Part shown: piece by piece, positions 36,253-47,891 of the stretch | How positions within the stretch are numbered: position 1 is the first letter of the stretch | Layout of the letters: each line of letters opens with the position of its first letter | Assembly (NCBI GenBank): GCA_031415015.1 | Contig: JANOQT010000041.1 | Coordinates: 1-64,000, forward strand | From: JAUYQR01 sp031415015 | GTDB taxonomy: Bacteria > Pseudomonadota > Alphaproteobacteria > Rhodobacterales > Rhodobacteraceae | Length of the DNA stretch: 64,000 nucleotides | Reading direction: 5' to 3' | The notes under the pieces: model-generated | Databases searched by the model: none | Told to the model about the DNA's origin: nothing | What the model saw: only the letters and a program-made list of their open reading frames with translations | Made by a program: the position numbers and the translations under genes

Positions 36253-36897
36253 ATGAGAGACGATTTCAAACAAGCCGAAGTAACGAAGCTTGCACGTCAA
36301 AGCGGATACATCTGCTCTAACCCTTTGTGTCGTAGGGCCACGGTAGGCCCAGACGGCGACGGTGGAATCGCAAGTATCGGAGTTGCCGCACACATTACTG
36401 CGGCAGCGGCAGGCGGACCAAGGTTTGACGCTACTATGACGCCGGAACATCGATCGTCTATCGAAAATGGCATATGGCTGTGCCAGTCGTGCAGCCGCCT
36501 AATCGACGCCGATATTCCTAGCCATCCTGCCGATACGATAATCGAATGGAAAAGACTGTCTGAAATCCAAGCATACCTTGCACTACGCAATCTCGAAGTT
36601 GTTCGTTCGCGCAACTTCAAAGACCTTGAACGCAAGATGCCCGAACTAATTTGCGAAATGCGCCAAGATGTTAAGGACCACCCTTTTGCCCGCGAAATAA
36701 TCATCATGTCGAAAAAATGGACATACAACGGGTCGGGGAAGATGATCTTCTCCTACTATTTTCAAGACCACGAACATCTGCGTGAAAAAATAAAGTTGTG
36801 CGAAAACTATGGTGCTGTTGTGAACATTACCTTCAACAACGTTGACAGGTATGAGTTCACCGAAGATTTCGCCGAATATCTCGAAAGCCCCAACTGA
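36253..36897 (+). CDS. HNH-like zinc-finger protein beside tRNA-Glu
   Basis: A 214-residue protein in AT-rich DNA. Residues about 10-95 match an HNH-like domain: SGYICSNPLCRR with two cysteines, then GVAAHITAAAAGGPRFD, RSSIENGIWLCQSCSRLID with two more cysteines, and IIEWKRLSE. This N-terminal domain occurs in many bacterial proteins that, from memory, are enriched near defence genes. The C-terminal half (WTYNGSGKMIFSYYFQDHE, later VDRYEFTEDFAEYLES) is a separate domain of unknown role. The start at 36253 follows GAAGGGAG; an upstream ATG at 36136 is less likely. A terminator follows. Nuclease activity is not shown. Confidence 0.7.
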   Translation: MRDDFKQAEVTKLARQSGYICSNPLCRRATVGPDGDGGIASIGVAAHITAAAAGGPRFDATMTPEHRSSIENGIWLCQSCSRLIDADIPSHPADTIIEWKRLSEIQAYLALRNLEVVRSRNFKDLERKMPELICEMRQDVKDHPFAREIIIMSKKWTYNGSGKMIFSYYFQDHEHLREKIKLCENYGAVVNITFNNVDRYEFTEDFAEYLESPN

Positions 36898-36910
36898 ATA
36901 TAGCGAAAAA

Positions 36911-36940
36911 GACCCCCGAAACCTTGCGGCAACGGGGGTC
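36911..36940 (+). terminator. Terminator-like hairpin after HNH-like gene
   Basis: GACCCCCG at 36911-36918 pairs with CGGGGGTC at 36933-36940; the loop is 14 bases. It lies 14 bases after the stop. There is no good T-run, so efficiency is doubtful. Confidence 0.5.
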
Positions 36941-37199
36941 AGCACCTTCCGTAGTGGCCCTGCGGAAGAACTTCGAATGCGGCTGCGGGTATGCTTACAA
37001 AGGCCGCGTTGAGGTCGATACACTTAGCGGTGCAGGCTTGGCGCATGGTGGCCCCTGCGGCGACCCGTAGCACGCCTAAATCCGAAAATTCGGGCCCGTC
37101 CTGCCTCTGCCAGCCAAGCGCCGGGCTGCGCGCTGTCTGCAAGCCCTGCCGACGACCCGGATGCTGTAGGTTCCTGGTACCTGCCGACATATCCGCCGG
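36941..37199. other. Gap between HNH-like gene and panE-like gene
   Basis: About 260 bases. A minus-strand open frame (36939-37190) exists but has no clear homology or ribosome-binding site. I see nothing else convincing; the right boundary of the tRNA-linked insertion may lie here. Confidence 0.4.
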
Positions 37200-38177
37200 T
37201 CAGGACAGCCCCGCCACCCGGCCGCGCAGGGCGATCAGGGCCAGCACTGTATCAATGGTCGGGGTCGGCGTTTCGGTCAGCCGCCCCAGTTCCTGCACTG
37301 ACCCCACCAGCGCGTCGATTTCCATCGGGCGGCCGGCCTCAAGGTCTTGCAGCATCGACGTCCGGTGCGCCCCCACGGCAGCCCCGCCGTCAATCCGCCG
37401 GTCCACATCAATGGGGAACGTGACGCCCAGCTTCTCAGCAATCGCCTGCGCCTCGATCATCATGCGGCGGGCCACGTCGCGGGTGCCCGGATCGGTGCAC
37501 AGCACGTCCAGCGTCGCGTGGGTCAGCGCCGAGATCGGGTTGAACGACAAGTTGCCCCACAGCTTGACCCAGATCTCATCGCGCAGACGCGGCCGGACCG
37601 GTGCCTTCAGCCCCGCCGCCTGCAACACCTGCGACAGCGCCACCGCCCGGTCGGATTTCGATCCATCCGGCTCGCCCAGCGAAAACCGGTTGCCCTCGAT
37701 GTGCCGGATGGTGCCCGGCTGGCTGACCTCTGCCGCCGGATAGACCACGCAGCCCAGCAGCCGGTCCGGGCCAAAGCCGTCCCACTGCAGGTTGCCGGGA
37801 TCGACCGACTGCAACCGCGTGCCTTCCAGCGCGCCGCCGTGTTTGTGGAAATACCACCACGGCACCCCGTTCACACCGCTGACGATGGTCGTCTGCGGCC
37901 CGATCAGCGGCTGCATCGCCGCCACCACCGGCGGCACCGAATGCGCCTTGAGCGTGACGATCACATAATCCTGCGGCCCCAGGTCTGAGGCATTGCTGGT
38001 GGCGCGCACCGGAACGGTCACCGGCGCACCCCCCTCCTCCAGCAGCGTCAGTCCCTGCGCCTGCATTGTGCCCAAATGCGGGCCGCGCGCGATAATGCTG
38101 ACATCCGCCCCCGCCTGCACCAGCTTGGCCGCAAGGTAGCCGCCGATCGCCCCGGCACCAAAGATGCAGATCTTCAT
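37200..38177 (-). CDS. 2-dehydropantoate 2-reductase family protein
   Basis: A 325-residue ApbA/PanE-type NADPH-dependent reductase. The N-terminal dinucleotide motif is IFGAGAIGGYLAAKL, the NGVPWWYF segment and the C-terminal EIWVKLWGNLSFNPISALTH motif (with the catalytic lysine) are typical. The start at 38177 gives MKICIFGAG; a longer open frame to 38417 is spurious. It may make pantoate, but its position next to an acyl-CoA synthetase suggests a catabolic paralogue. It ends the minus-strand cluster that includes the damaged transporter. Confidence 0.85.
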   Translation of the reverse strand: MKICIFGAGAIGGYLAAKLVQAGADVSIIARGPHLGTMQAQGLTLLEEGGAPVTVPVRATSNASDLGPQDYVIVTLKAHSVPPVVAAMQPLIGPQTTIVSGVNGVPWWYFHKHGGALEGTRLQSVDPGNLQWDGFGPDRLLGCVVYPAAEVSQPGTIRHIEGNRFSLGEPDGSKSDRAVALSQVLQAAGLKAPVRPRLRDEIWVKLWGNLSFNPISALTHATLDVLCTDPGTRDVARRMMIEAQAIAEKLGVTFPIDVDRRIDGGAAVGAHRTSMLQDLEAGRPMEIDALVGSVQELGRLTETPTPTIDTVLALIALRGRVAGLS

Positions 38178-38190
38178 ACGCCCGTCCACC

Positions 38191-39723
38191 TCAGGCCTGC
38201 GCGCCAAGGCCAAGCTTTTCGGCCAGCCCGATGCGTTGCAGCTTTCCCGTGGCCCCTTTGGGGATCTCGTCCAGGATGACCACCCGGCGCGGCACCTTGA
38301 AATCCGCCATCCGGCCTGCCGCAAAGTCGCGGATCTCGCGCTCATTGGCACTGTAACCTTCGCGCAAGACCACCGCCGCGGCCACCTCTTCGCCAAGCTT
38401 CGGATGCGGCATGGCAAAGGTCACCACCTGCTGGATCGCCGGGTGATCCAGCAGCACGCCGTCTACTTCCAGCGGGCTGATCTTTTCGCCGCCGCGGTTG
38501 ATGATTTCCTTCAGCCGTCCGGTCAGCCGCAGATATCCCTCACAGTCCAGCGCCCCCTGATCGCCGGTGCGAAACCAGCGCAGGCCGCCGTCTTCAAAGA
38601 AGTTCTTGGCATTGGCGTCCGGATTGCCCTCATACCCCGGCGTCACGTTTTCGCCGGATATCACCACCTCGCCTGTGCCCTCGGTCAGGCGGTTTTCCAC
38701 CTCATGCGCGATGCGCAGCAACGGCCCCGCCGCCACGCCAACCGACCCGGGCTTTTGCGCGCGCGGCGGCAGGGGGTTGCAGGCCATCTGATGCGTGGCT
38801 TCGGTCATGCCATACGCCTCAACCACCGGGGCGTTGAACGTGGCCGCCAGTTCCAGCATCACTTGCGCGGGAAGCGAGGCCGAGGACGACCGCAAAAACC
38901 GCAGCGGATGGGCGTCGATCACATCGCGGTTGCGCGCCGCACGCGACAGGATCGCCTGATGCATCGTCGGCACCGCCGTGTACCATGTGGGCCGCGCCTC
39001 GGTGACCCAGCCAAAGAATCTCAGCGCGTCAAACCCCGGCGCGCACCAGACCGACCCGCCCGCCGCAAGCGAGGCGGTGACGGCGGCGATCAGCCCGTGA
39101 ATATGGAACAGTGGCATCACGTTCAGGCAACGGTCCGCCGGCGTCAGGTCCAGCGAGGCCACAATATTGCGCGCCGACGCGGCAACGTTCGATTGCAGCA
39201 GCGGCACGATCTTGGGCCGCGAGGTGGTGCCCGACGTGTGCAGGATCAGCGCCACCGCATCCGGCCCCGGACTGTCCCCCGAAGCCCGTTCCGCACCCGC
39301 CGTCCCCGTCAGACGGAACTGCCCCGCCGCCATCCCGGGCAGCACCTCAAGCCGCAGGATCTGCATCCCCAACGCCGACGCCGCCTCCAGCGCCGGGCCG
39401 TCATACCCTGCCGGAACCACAAGCGCCTTGGCGCGCAGGTCGTCCAGATAGAACCGATACTCCGCGCTTTGATAGGCCGGGTTCAGCGGCGCCGTCACTG
39501 CCGCCTGCGCGATGGTGACAAAGGCCGCCGCCATTTCCGGCCCGTTCGGCAGCACGATGGCGACGCGGTCAGCCGCACCGATCCCAAAGCTGCGCAACTG
39601 ACCTTCGACCTCCGCCGACAGAGCGCGCAGGGCGCCATAACTCAGCCGCTCCCGGCCCGGCGCCCCGATGGCATCCGTTCCGGGGTCTTTGTCGGCAATC
39701 AGCGCGGCAAGCGTGGCGGTCAT
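38191..39723 (-). CDS. AMP-dependent acyl-CoA synthetase (oxalyl-CoA synthetase-like)
   Basis: A 510-residue ANL-family ligase forming acyl-CoA from acid, ATP and CoA. The P-loop-like LHTSGTTSRPKIVPL, MPLFHIHGL, EAYGMTEATHQM, RTGDQGALDCEGYL and INRGGEKISPLEVD motifs are present, and the C-terminal lysine (KGATGKLQR) is in place. Overall length and motif details resemble oxalate--CoA ligases. The start at 39723 follows GAGAAG; ATG further upstream (39750) is possible. It is 13 bases before the panE-like gene and co-directional with it. Confidence 0.87.
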   Translation of the reverse strand: MTATLAALIADKDPGTDAIGAPGRERLSYGALRALSAEVEGQLRSFGIGAADRVAIVLPNGPEMAAAFVTIAQAAVTAPLNPAYQSAEYRFYLDDLRAKALVVPAGYDGPALEAASALGMQILRLEVLPGMAAGQFRLTGTAGAERASGDSPGPDAVALILHTSGTTSRPKIVPLLQSNVAASARNIVASLDLTPADRCLNVMPLFHIHGLIAAVTASLAAGGSVWCAPGFDALRFFGWVTEARPTWYTAVPTMHQAILSRAARNRDVIDAHPLRFLRSSSASLPAQVMLELAATFNAPVVEAYGMTEATHQMACNPLPPRAQKPGSVGVAAGPLLRIAHEVENRLTEGTGEVVISGENVTPGYEGNPDANAKNFFEDGGLRWFRTGDQGALDCEGYLRLTGRLKEIINRGGEKISPLEVDGVLLDHPAIQQVVTFAMPHPKLGEEVAAAVVLREGYSANEREIRDFAAGRMADFKVPRRVVILDEIPKGATGKLQRIGLAEKLGLGAQA

Positions 39724-39768
39724 GGCAATCTTCTCTTTCGTTCTGGTCATACTGGGCCGCAATGCCGG

Positions 39769-40501
39769 TTACCGCGATGCGGCATAATAGGACACTTTCC
39801 GCTCCAGATAGGCCAGAAATTCCGACAGGATGAAGGCAAGTCCGAACAAGACGATCAGCACCGCCCAGAATTCGGCCATCAGGAATGTGCTGGAATACAA
39901 CTCGAACAATGCGCCGAACCCCACGATCGAGAACAGCAGCTGACCGATGATCACGCCCTTCACGGCCCGGATCACGCCGATGCGCACCCCGCCCAATATC
40001 TCGGGCAAGGCGGCCCAGAAATAGATCTTCACAAAGGCATCCAGCGGCGTTGCCCCGAAACTGCGGGCCATCTCTACCAGTGACCGGTTGATCTGCCTGA
40101 CCCCGGAGCGGGCGTTCAGGATGATGATCCAGATTGCAAACAAGGTGGTCGTGATGATCACCGTCCGGGTGCCGAACCCGAACAGCACCATCAGCACCGG
40201 AACCAACGCGGTCAATCGGGCCGACAGAAGGATGTTCACCCACGGCAGCAGCAATTCGCCCAGCACCCGGCTTTTGCCCATCCCGATCCCCACCGAAATC
40301 CCGATCACCACCGCAAAAAACACCCCCGCCCAGAAGGCGTACGCCGTGGTCAGCAGAGCGTTCAGAAAGGCCGGCGTCGGGATCAGTTCGACCAACGTCA
40401 CCAGCACCTCGGAAAACTGTGGGATGAAAAAGGTCAGGTCCAGTTGCCCCACCACCTCCCACAGGATCAGCGACGACAGCGCCGGCAGCTTTTAGCCACA
40501 T
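39769..40501 (-). pseudogene. ABC transporter permease, N-terminal frameshift
   Basis: The core (about 228 residues, about five hydrophobic segments, with an EAA-loop-like EMARSFGATPLDAF motif) matches nitrate/taurine-type permeases. The family start is disrupted: ATG at 40501 gives MWLK, then the frame shifts; removing one base of the AAAA run (minus strand, 40490-40493) would join MWLK to LPALSSLILWEVVGQLDL, the expected N-terminus. In the body frame a TAA blocks further extension. Translation from a GTG at 40455 would give an N-terminally short protein. Confidence 0.7.
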
Positions 40502-40516
40502 ACGATCATCGCGCCC

Positions 40517-41250
40517 TCACTCTACATAGCTGCGCAGCGACACCCAGATACGGTCAACGATATCAAGGTATTCCGGGTCACGGCGAATACTGTCGACGCT
40601 CTTGTCGCGAAAGCTTGCCGGCCGGATGATCTCGGACACACGGCTGGGGCGCGGCAGCAGGATGGCGATCTGGTCTGACACATAGACCGCCTCTTCAATC
40701 GAATGCGTCACAAAGATAAAGGTCTCCTTCTCGGTCTTGACCAGTTCCAGCAGGTCTTCCTTAAACTTGCGCCGGGTCTGTTCGTCCACCGCCGAAAACG
40801 GCTCGTCCAGCAACAACACCTGCGCATTCACCGACAGCGCCCGCGCCAGCCCGACGCGCTGGCGCGTCCCGCCCGACAGCTGGTGCGGGAACTTCGCCTC
40901 GAACCCCGCCAGACCGACCTCGCGGATGTACTTCTGGGCAATTGCCTCGCGTTCGAATTTCGCCACGCCGGGCAGTTCCAGCCCGAAGGCGACATTGCGG
41001 ATGACACTGACCCAGAGCAGCAACGCGAAATCCTGAAACACGAAAGACCGGTCCGGGCCGGGGCCGGTGACCGTCTGGCCATTCACCTCGACCTTGCCCG
41101 AATCCGCAGACAACACCCCCGCGATGATCTTTAACAGCGTGGTCTTGCCGCACCCCACGGGCCCAGCAGCGACGTCAGCTCGCCACGCGAAAATTCCAGC
41201 GACAATTCCTTAAGCGCCTGCACATCGCCGTAGGTTTTCGAGACGTTGCT
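40517..41250 (-). pseudogene. ABC transporter ATPase, frameshifted at Walker A
   Basis: The downstream part encodes GCGKTTLLKIIAG, LSGGTRQRVGLARALS, VLLLDEPFSAVD and a THS switch, all ATPase motifs. Its upstream 31 residues (SNVSKTYGDVQALKELSLEF, then ELTSLLGP) are in another frame, fused to the permease gene. A single missing base near 41158 (expected GP-V-GCGK) explains the break inside the Walker A motif. The first few residues and start codon are missing through a deletion that joined the gene to the permease. Confidence 0.75.
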
Positions 41251-41877
41251 ATCAGCAATCGACCGGCTGTAGGTGATGATATCCCCCACACCGGTCAGAG
41301 TGATCTTCAGCTCCGACAGGATCGCCCCGATGAACCCCGCCGACACCCCCAGCCGCAGCCCCGAAAAGATCATTGGCGACGCGGCGGGCAGGATGATCTT
41401 CAGCAACACGTCGCGGTCGCGCGCCAGAAATGAGGTTGCCATTTCTTTCAGCGAGGCGGGCGTATTGCGCACCGCAGCGGCAGTGTTCAGCACGATCACC
41501 GGTATGGCCATGATGCACACGACAAACACCTTCGATGTCAGACAGATGCCGTAGACCATCACCAGGATCGGGATCAGCGCCGCCTGCATCACCACAAAGA
41601 TCGGCGCGAACAGCCATTCAAAGCGCGCCGAAAGCCCGATCCACAACCCAATGCCGCTACCCAGAATGGTCGATATCAGCACGCCGATCGCCAGTGGTCG
41701 CAACGTCTCGGCGCAGGCCTCGAAGATCGACCCATCGACCGTCATGCGCACCATTGCGGTCATCGATTCAAGGAGCGTCGGAAAGGCATAGGACACCGGC
41801 ACCCGGCCCGCGATTTCCCACGCACCGAACACGACCAGCGCCGACAAAAGCCTAAGCGACAACGAGCGGGTGATCAT
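41251..41877 (-). pseudogene. Second ABC transporter permease, C-terminally truncated
   Basis: About 209 residues with the usual hydrophobic segments and the EAA-type loop SLKEMATSFLARDRDVLLKI. After ITYSRSIAD the final transmembrane helix expected in this family is missing, and the frame runs straight into ATPase sequence (SNVSKTYG). An in-frame deletion between the two genes is the simplest cause. The start follows AAAGGTT. Confidence 0.75.
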
Positions 41878-41965
41878 CGTGGAACCTTTGCGACAGGATC
41901 ACTGGGCAGGCCGCCAACCTGCACCCGAAGGCGAAAGATGGCGGCCTGCAGGGTGTCGGCTCTCG

Positions 41966-42928
41966 TTACTTCATTGCGGCATCAAGCGGCGCAAAGTACC
42001 AGAAGTCGTCAGGGTTCAGCGACGCGGGATCACCCTCCAGCTGGCCTGCGGTGGTATACCACTCAAAGTCGGCCATCGCAGCCTCGCGCCCGCCGCCGTT
42101 GGGATCATACAACCCACCGGCAACCGCTTCGGCGTAGAACCCCGTCCAGTTCAGCCAGCACCTCGGCCGGAAGCTGGCCAATGGGGCCATTCGGATCGGT
42201 CTCGCGCGAGATGATCGTCGGATCCTTCGCCATGTCGGTCCACACACCGTGCAGCGCCGCGACAAGGATGTTCACCGCCGCCTCGTTCTCCTTGATCCAT
42301 TCCAGATTGGCGAACAGCGCCTCGTCACTGGCCTTGACCTCGAACATCGGCAGGGGATTGAACCGGTCGTCCGCTTCTTCGATCATCTTGTTGCGGTTCG
42401 ACAGGTCAAGGATGGTGGCCTTGCCCTGACCGGCCAGCATCGCCGCCACGCGGTTGCCCGACCCCGGAACATAAGACCGCTCGCCGAACGTGATGCCCTC
42501 CCGCGCTTCGATCACGTTGGCAATGGCGTCGGTGCCTCCCCCGCGCGAATGCAGCATGATCGGCTGGCCATCCAGATCCTTGAGTGTGGTGAATTCCTTG
42601 GTCGTCACCGGAAAGAGCACCAGTTTCGACAGCTGGAAAATGATCCGTACCGGCGCCTTCCACCGCTGCATGGCGGCGTAGGGCGTGCCGAACGCGATAT
42701 CCATTTCACCGCTGAGAACCGCTTGAATTGCCAACTCTTCCTCGGCGAAAGCGGTCCATTCGTAATCAAGCCCGTTGGCCTTGGCCCGGTCCAGCGCGAC
42801 AAAGAACGCCTCCATCTCGTCCGACGGCGGTTCGGCAAGGGCGATCCGGATGGTATCGGCCTGCGATGCGGACACTGCCATGCTGCGGCAAAGGCGGCTC
42901 CGGCCAGTTCTGCAAAGAAGGTCTTCAT
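41966..42928 (-). pseudogene. ABC substrate-binding protein, two frameshifts
   Basis: An NMT1/THI5-like periplasmic binding protein. The start at 42928 has an excellent GGAGGAG site and a signal peptide (MKTFFAELAGAAFAAA), but the frame is lost near 42885; the mature protein (ADTIRIALAEPPSDEMEAFF) continues in the next frame. A second break at the GGGG run at 42140-42143 separates LAELDG from FYAEAVAGGLYDPNGG and the rest of the C-terminus to 41966. Without the two single-base changes it would be a normal protein of about 320 residues. Confidence 0.78.
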
Positions 42929-43015
42929 GATTCTCCTCCCTGAGAACTTGGTTCATGTCTGTATTTCGTCCGGTGTGGGCTTGGTCGCGTCCCTGAAACG
43001 GGCGGTCGTTTGTTT

Positions 43016-43633
43016 TCACACCTCGCCGAAAAGCCGCTTTGCCACCGACCTCAGATGCGCGCGCAGCGCATCATAGGCGGCGGACGGGTCGCGGCTGGCG
43101 ATGGCGGTGGCGATCCGATCATGCTGGGCAAAGCTGGGATGGTCCGTCGACGGCTGCGCGGTTTCGCGCGACACGTTCCCCCAGGCCACCGCGCGCCGCA
43201 CCTCGTTCAACTGGTCGAACAGCGACAGCTGCAACAGATTGTCGCTGGCCTCGGCCACCGCCCGGTGAAACAGGTCGTCTTGCGTCTCGTATTCCTTCCA
43301 GGTCGTGGCGGCCTTGGCCCGGTCGATAGCGCGCTGCATCTGCATCAGCGTTTCCCCCGAGGCGTTGACCGCCGCCTCACGCGCAATCGCCGGCTCGATC
43401 GCCAGACGCGCGCGCATCATCCGGAACGGGGTAAGCTGGCGGCCCAGTTCCACCATGGTGCTGCCGGGCGCTTTCGGGGCGTTGCCGTCGGAAATGAACG
43501 TGCCCTTGCCGACATGACGCCAGATCAACCCGTCGCGTTCCAGCGCACCCAGCGCCTTGCGCACCGTCGCCCGCGACATGCCCAGCTCATCCGTCAGATG
43601 CCGCTCAAGGGGCAGCTTGCCACCCCGCGCAAA
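43016..43633 (-). pseudogene. GntR/FadR-type regulator lacking its N-terminus
   Basis: The recognition helix (LPLERHLTDELGMSRATVRK) and the FCD-type effector domain (DDLFHRAVAEASDNLLQLSL) are present, but the first 25-30 residues expected for a GntR domain are missing. In frame, no ATG, GTG or TTG is found before the sequence merges with the divergent FAH-family gene, whose ATG lies at 43636. A deletion removed the intergenic region and the 5' end. An internal ATG at 43579 could only yield a protein without a complete helix-turn-helix. Confidence 0.75.
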
Positions 43634-43635
43634 AC

Positions 43636-44319
43636 ATGGGTGACTTCGTGATCCCCGCGCTGTGGGTTCCGTTTGTCCCGGTCAGTGGCGGCGGCTCGTT
43701 TCCCGTGCGCCGCGTCTATTGCATCGGGCGCAACTATGCGGCGCATGCGGTGGAAATGGGCCATGACCTGAATCGCGAGTCGCCATTCTTCTTCCAGAAA
43801 AACCCCAACAATCTGGACGCCTCCGGGCAGTTTCCCTACCCGCCGCACAGCACGGACGTGCACCACGAGGTGGAACTGGTCATCGCGCTGAAATCCGGTG
43901 GGACCAATATCGCCATCTCCAAAGCACTTGACCACGTGTGGGGCTACGCGGTCTCACTCAACATGACCCGCCGCGACCTGCAGGCCGAGGCGAAAAAGCT
44001 GGGCCATCCGTGGGAAATCGGCAAGGCCTTTGAGCGTTCCGGTCCGGTTGGCCCGCTGTACGCCGTCTCGGCCGTCGGGCACCCCGACCACGGACGGGTG
44101 GAGCTAAAGGTCAACGGCGCGCTGCGCCAAGAGGGTGACCTGAACCAGATGATCTGGAAAGTGCCCGAGATGATCTCTTACCTGTCCGAATATTTTGAAC
44201 TTCAGGCCGGTGATGTCATCATGTCCGGCACCCCGTCAGGCGTGAATGCCGTCGTGCCGGGCGACACGATGGAGGCGATGATCGAAGGCATCGGCGCGCT
44301 GACCGTCAAGATGGTCTGA
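43636..44319 (+). CDS. Fumarylacetoacetate hydrolase family protein
   Basis: A 227-residue FAH-domain enzyme, similar to fumarylpyruvate hydrolases. The sequence is full length: FPVRRVYCIGRNYAAHAVEM at the start, the metal-binding HHEVELVIAL, and GDVIMSGTPSGVNAV. Such enzymes cleave C-C bonds in aromatic or related catabolic products. There is no Shine-Dalgarno sequence before the ATG, and the upstream region has been lost through the deletion that truncated the GntR gene, so expression is uncertain. Confidence 0.85.
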   Translation: MGDFVIPALWVPFVPVSGGGSFPVRRVYCIGRNYAAHAVEMGHDLNRESPFFFQKNPNNLDASGQFPYPPHSTDVHHEVELVIALKSGGTNIAISKALDHVWGYAVSLNMTRRDLQAEAKKLGHPWEIGKAFERSGPVGPLYAVSAVGHPDHGRVELKVNGALRQEGDLNQMIWKVPEMISYLSEYFELQAGDVIMSGTPSGVNAVVPGDTMEAMIEGIGALTVKMV

Positions 44320-44334
44320 CACCGATCTCCAAAC

Positions 44335-44369
44335 GCGCGGGATGGCAGCGACGTGCAGCCGTCCCGCGC
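44335..44369 (+). terminator. Hairpin after FAH-family gene
   Basis: GCGCGGGA at 44335-44342 pairs with TCCCGCGC at 44362-44369, starting 15 bases after the stop. A second, weaker AAAGCCG/CGGCTTT pairing follows within 50 bases. No long T-run, so a Rho-independent terminator is only likely. Confidence 0.5.
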
Positions 44370-44517
44370 AAGTAAAAGCCGGGCGGCTTCGTGTCCTGCG
44401 GCTTTCCCTTTGGCGCAATGCTGACTAGTCTGCGCCAGCGCGACCGGGGCCGTGCGCCACCGCGCCCCTCCCCTTGGGCGGCCAATTGCCGCAACCGCAG
44501 GAAAAGCAGGCTGACAC

Positions 44518-46740
<2,223 letters not shown>

Positions 46741-46752
46741 CCTCTGGCCGTC

Positions 46753-46783
46753 CGGCCCTTTTGCACCCCTTGCAAAAGGGCCG
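46753..46783 (+). terminator. Strong hairpin after icd
   Basis: A perfect 13-bp stem CGGCCCTTTTGCA / TGCAAAAGGGCCG with a 5-base loop, 13 bases after the icd stop. It lacks a T-run, so it could stabilise the mRNA end as well as terminate. Confidence 0.65.
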
Positions 46784-46912
46784 ACACCGCCATGCATCCC
46801 GGCCAGCGATCCTCGCAAAACCGTGATCGCAATATCGCCCCCGCCCCTGGCCAACGCTTGATTGTTGCCACGCGCGCAATAGAGTGACGAAAACCAATCC
46901 AAAGGTGCCCCT

Positions 46913-47719
46913 GTGAAATTGCGTTCCCGCCTGTTCAGCCTTGCCCTCATTGCCTTGCCCTTTACCGCCACCCTCGCCAGCGCCGCCGATTGCAGCGACA
47001 CCGGCGGAAAGTACGAATCATGGAAGCCCGCCATGGCGACCGAGGCGGCCAGCGCCGGTGTCGGCGACCGTGGCATCGCAGCCCTGATGGCGACATCGTA
47101 TTCGAAGGCCACAATCTCGGCCGACCGCAATCAGAAAAGCTTCAAGTACAGCCTCGACAAGTTCCTGTCGGTGCGCGGTGCCGATACGATCATCGCGCAA
47201 GGCCGCTCCCGCAAGGCCAAGAACGCCGATTTCTACGCCGGGCTTGAGGCGCAGTACGGCGTCCCCTCAGGCGTGATCATCGCGATCCACGGGATGGAGA
47301 CAGCGTTTGGCGGCTTCATGGGCGACACCAATGTCATCTCGGCCATCGCCACGCTGTCCTACGATTGCCGCCGGTCGGATTTCTTCACCCCGCACCTCAT
47401 CGCCGCGCTGAAACTGGTGGACCACGGCACGATCAGCCCCAATTCCGTCGGCGCCAAGCACGGCGAGCTGGGCCACACCCAGTTTCTGCCGGGCAACGCG
47501 CTGGCCTACGGGGTCGATGGCAATGGCGACGGGCAGGTTGATCTGAACAACCAGACCGACGCGCTGGCCTCGACCGCCAACTTCCTGCGCAATAAGGGCT
47601 GGAAACCCGGCAAAGGCTATCAGGAAGGCGAGCCGAACTTTGCAGTGATCAAGGAATGGAACGCCGCAAAGGTCTATCAGCAGGCCATCGCCCTGATGGG
47701 GGCCAATATCGACGGCTGA
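46913..47719 (+). CDS. Lytic murein transglycosylase (MltB/SLT_2-type)
   Basis: A 268-residue exported protein with a signal peptide (residues 1-24, ending LASAA). The catalytic glutamate is likely in IAIHGMETAFGG, and GHTQFLPGNALAYGVDGNGDG is the conserved second motif of MltB-type enzymes, which cleave peptidoglycan glycan strands. The start is GTG at 46913, with AAAGGTG upstream. It is shorter than classical MltB (about 360), lacking the C-terminal peptidoglycan-binding domain. The tRNA-Glu gene follows. Confidence 0.88.
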   Translation: MKLRSRLFSLALIALPFTATLASAADCSDTGGKYESWKPAMATEAASAGVGDRGIAALMATSYSKATISADRNQKSFKYSLDKFLSVRGADTIIAQGRSRKAKNADFYAGLEAQYGVPSGVIIAIHGMETAFGGFMGDTNVISAIATLSYDCRRSDFFTPHLIAALKLVDHGTISPNSVGAKHGELGHTQFLPGNALAYGVDGNGDGQVDLNNQTDALASTANFLRNKGWKPGKGYQEGEPNFAVIKEWNAAKVYQQAIALMGANIDG

Positions 47720-47774
47720 CACCGCGTTTTCACTCTTGCGCGGGCGCACGCGCTCCCTTACCAAGCGCGGCAGT

Positions 47775-47849
47775 GGCCCGTTCGTCTATCGGTTAGGACA
47801 CCTGGTTTTCAACCAGGTAAGAGGGGTTCGACTCCCCTACGGGCTGCCA
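47775..47849 (+). tRNA. tRNA-Glu (anticodon TTC), copy 2
   Basis: Seventy-five bases identical to the copy at 35970-36044, with encoded CCA and anticodon TTC. Flanking sequences differ beyond the tRNA apart from a few bases. No AT-rich insertion is seen on either side here. Confidence 0.95.
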
Positions 47850-47891
47850 CTTTCCCTGCCTTTTCCGACCAGCCTGTACGGTCCAGCGACG

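Noticed and set aside
36939..37190. Small minus-strand gene upstream of nothing recognisable
   Set aside because: No ribosome-binding site and no family resemblance; left unannotated.
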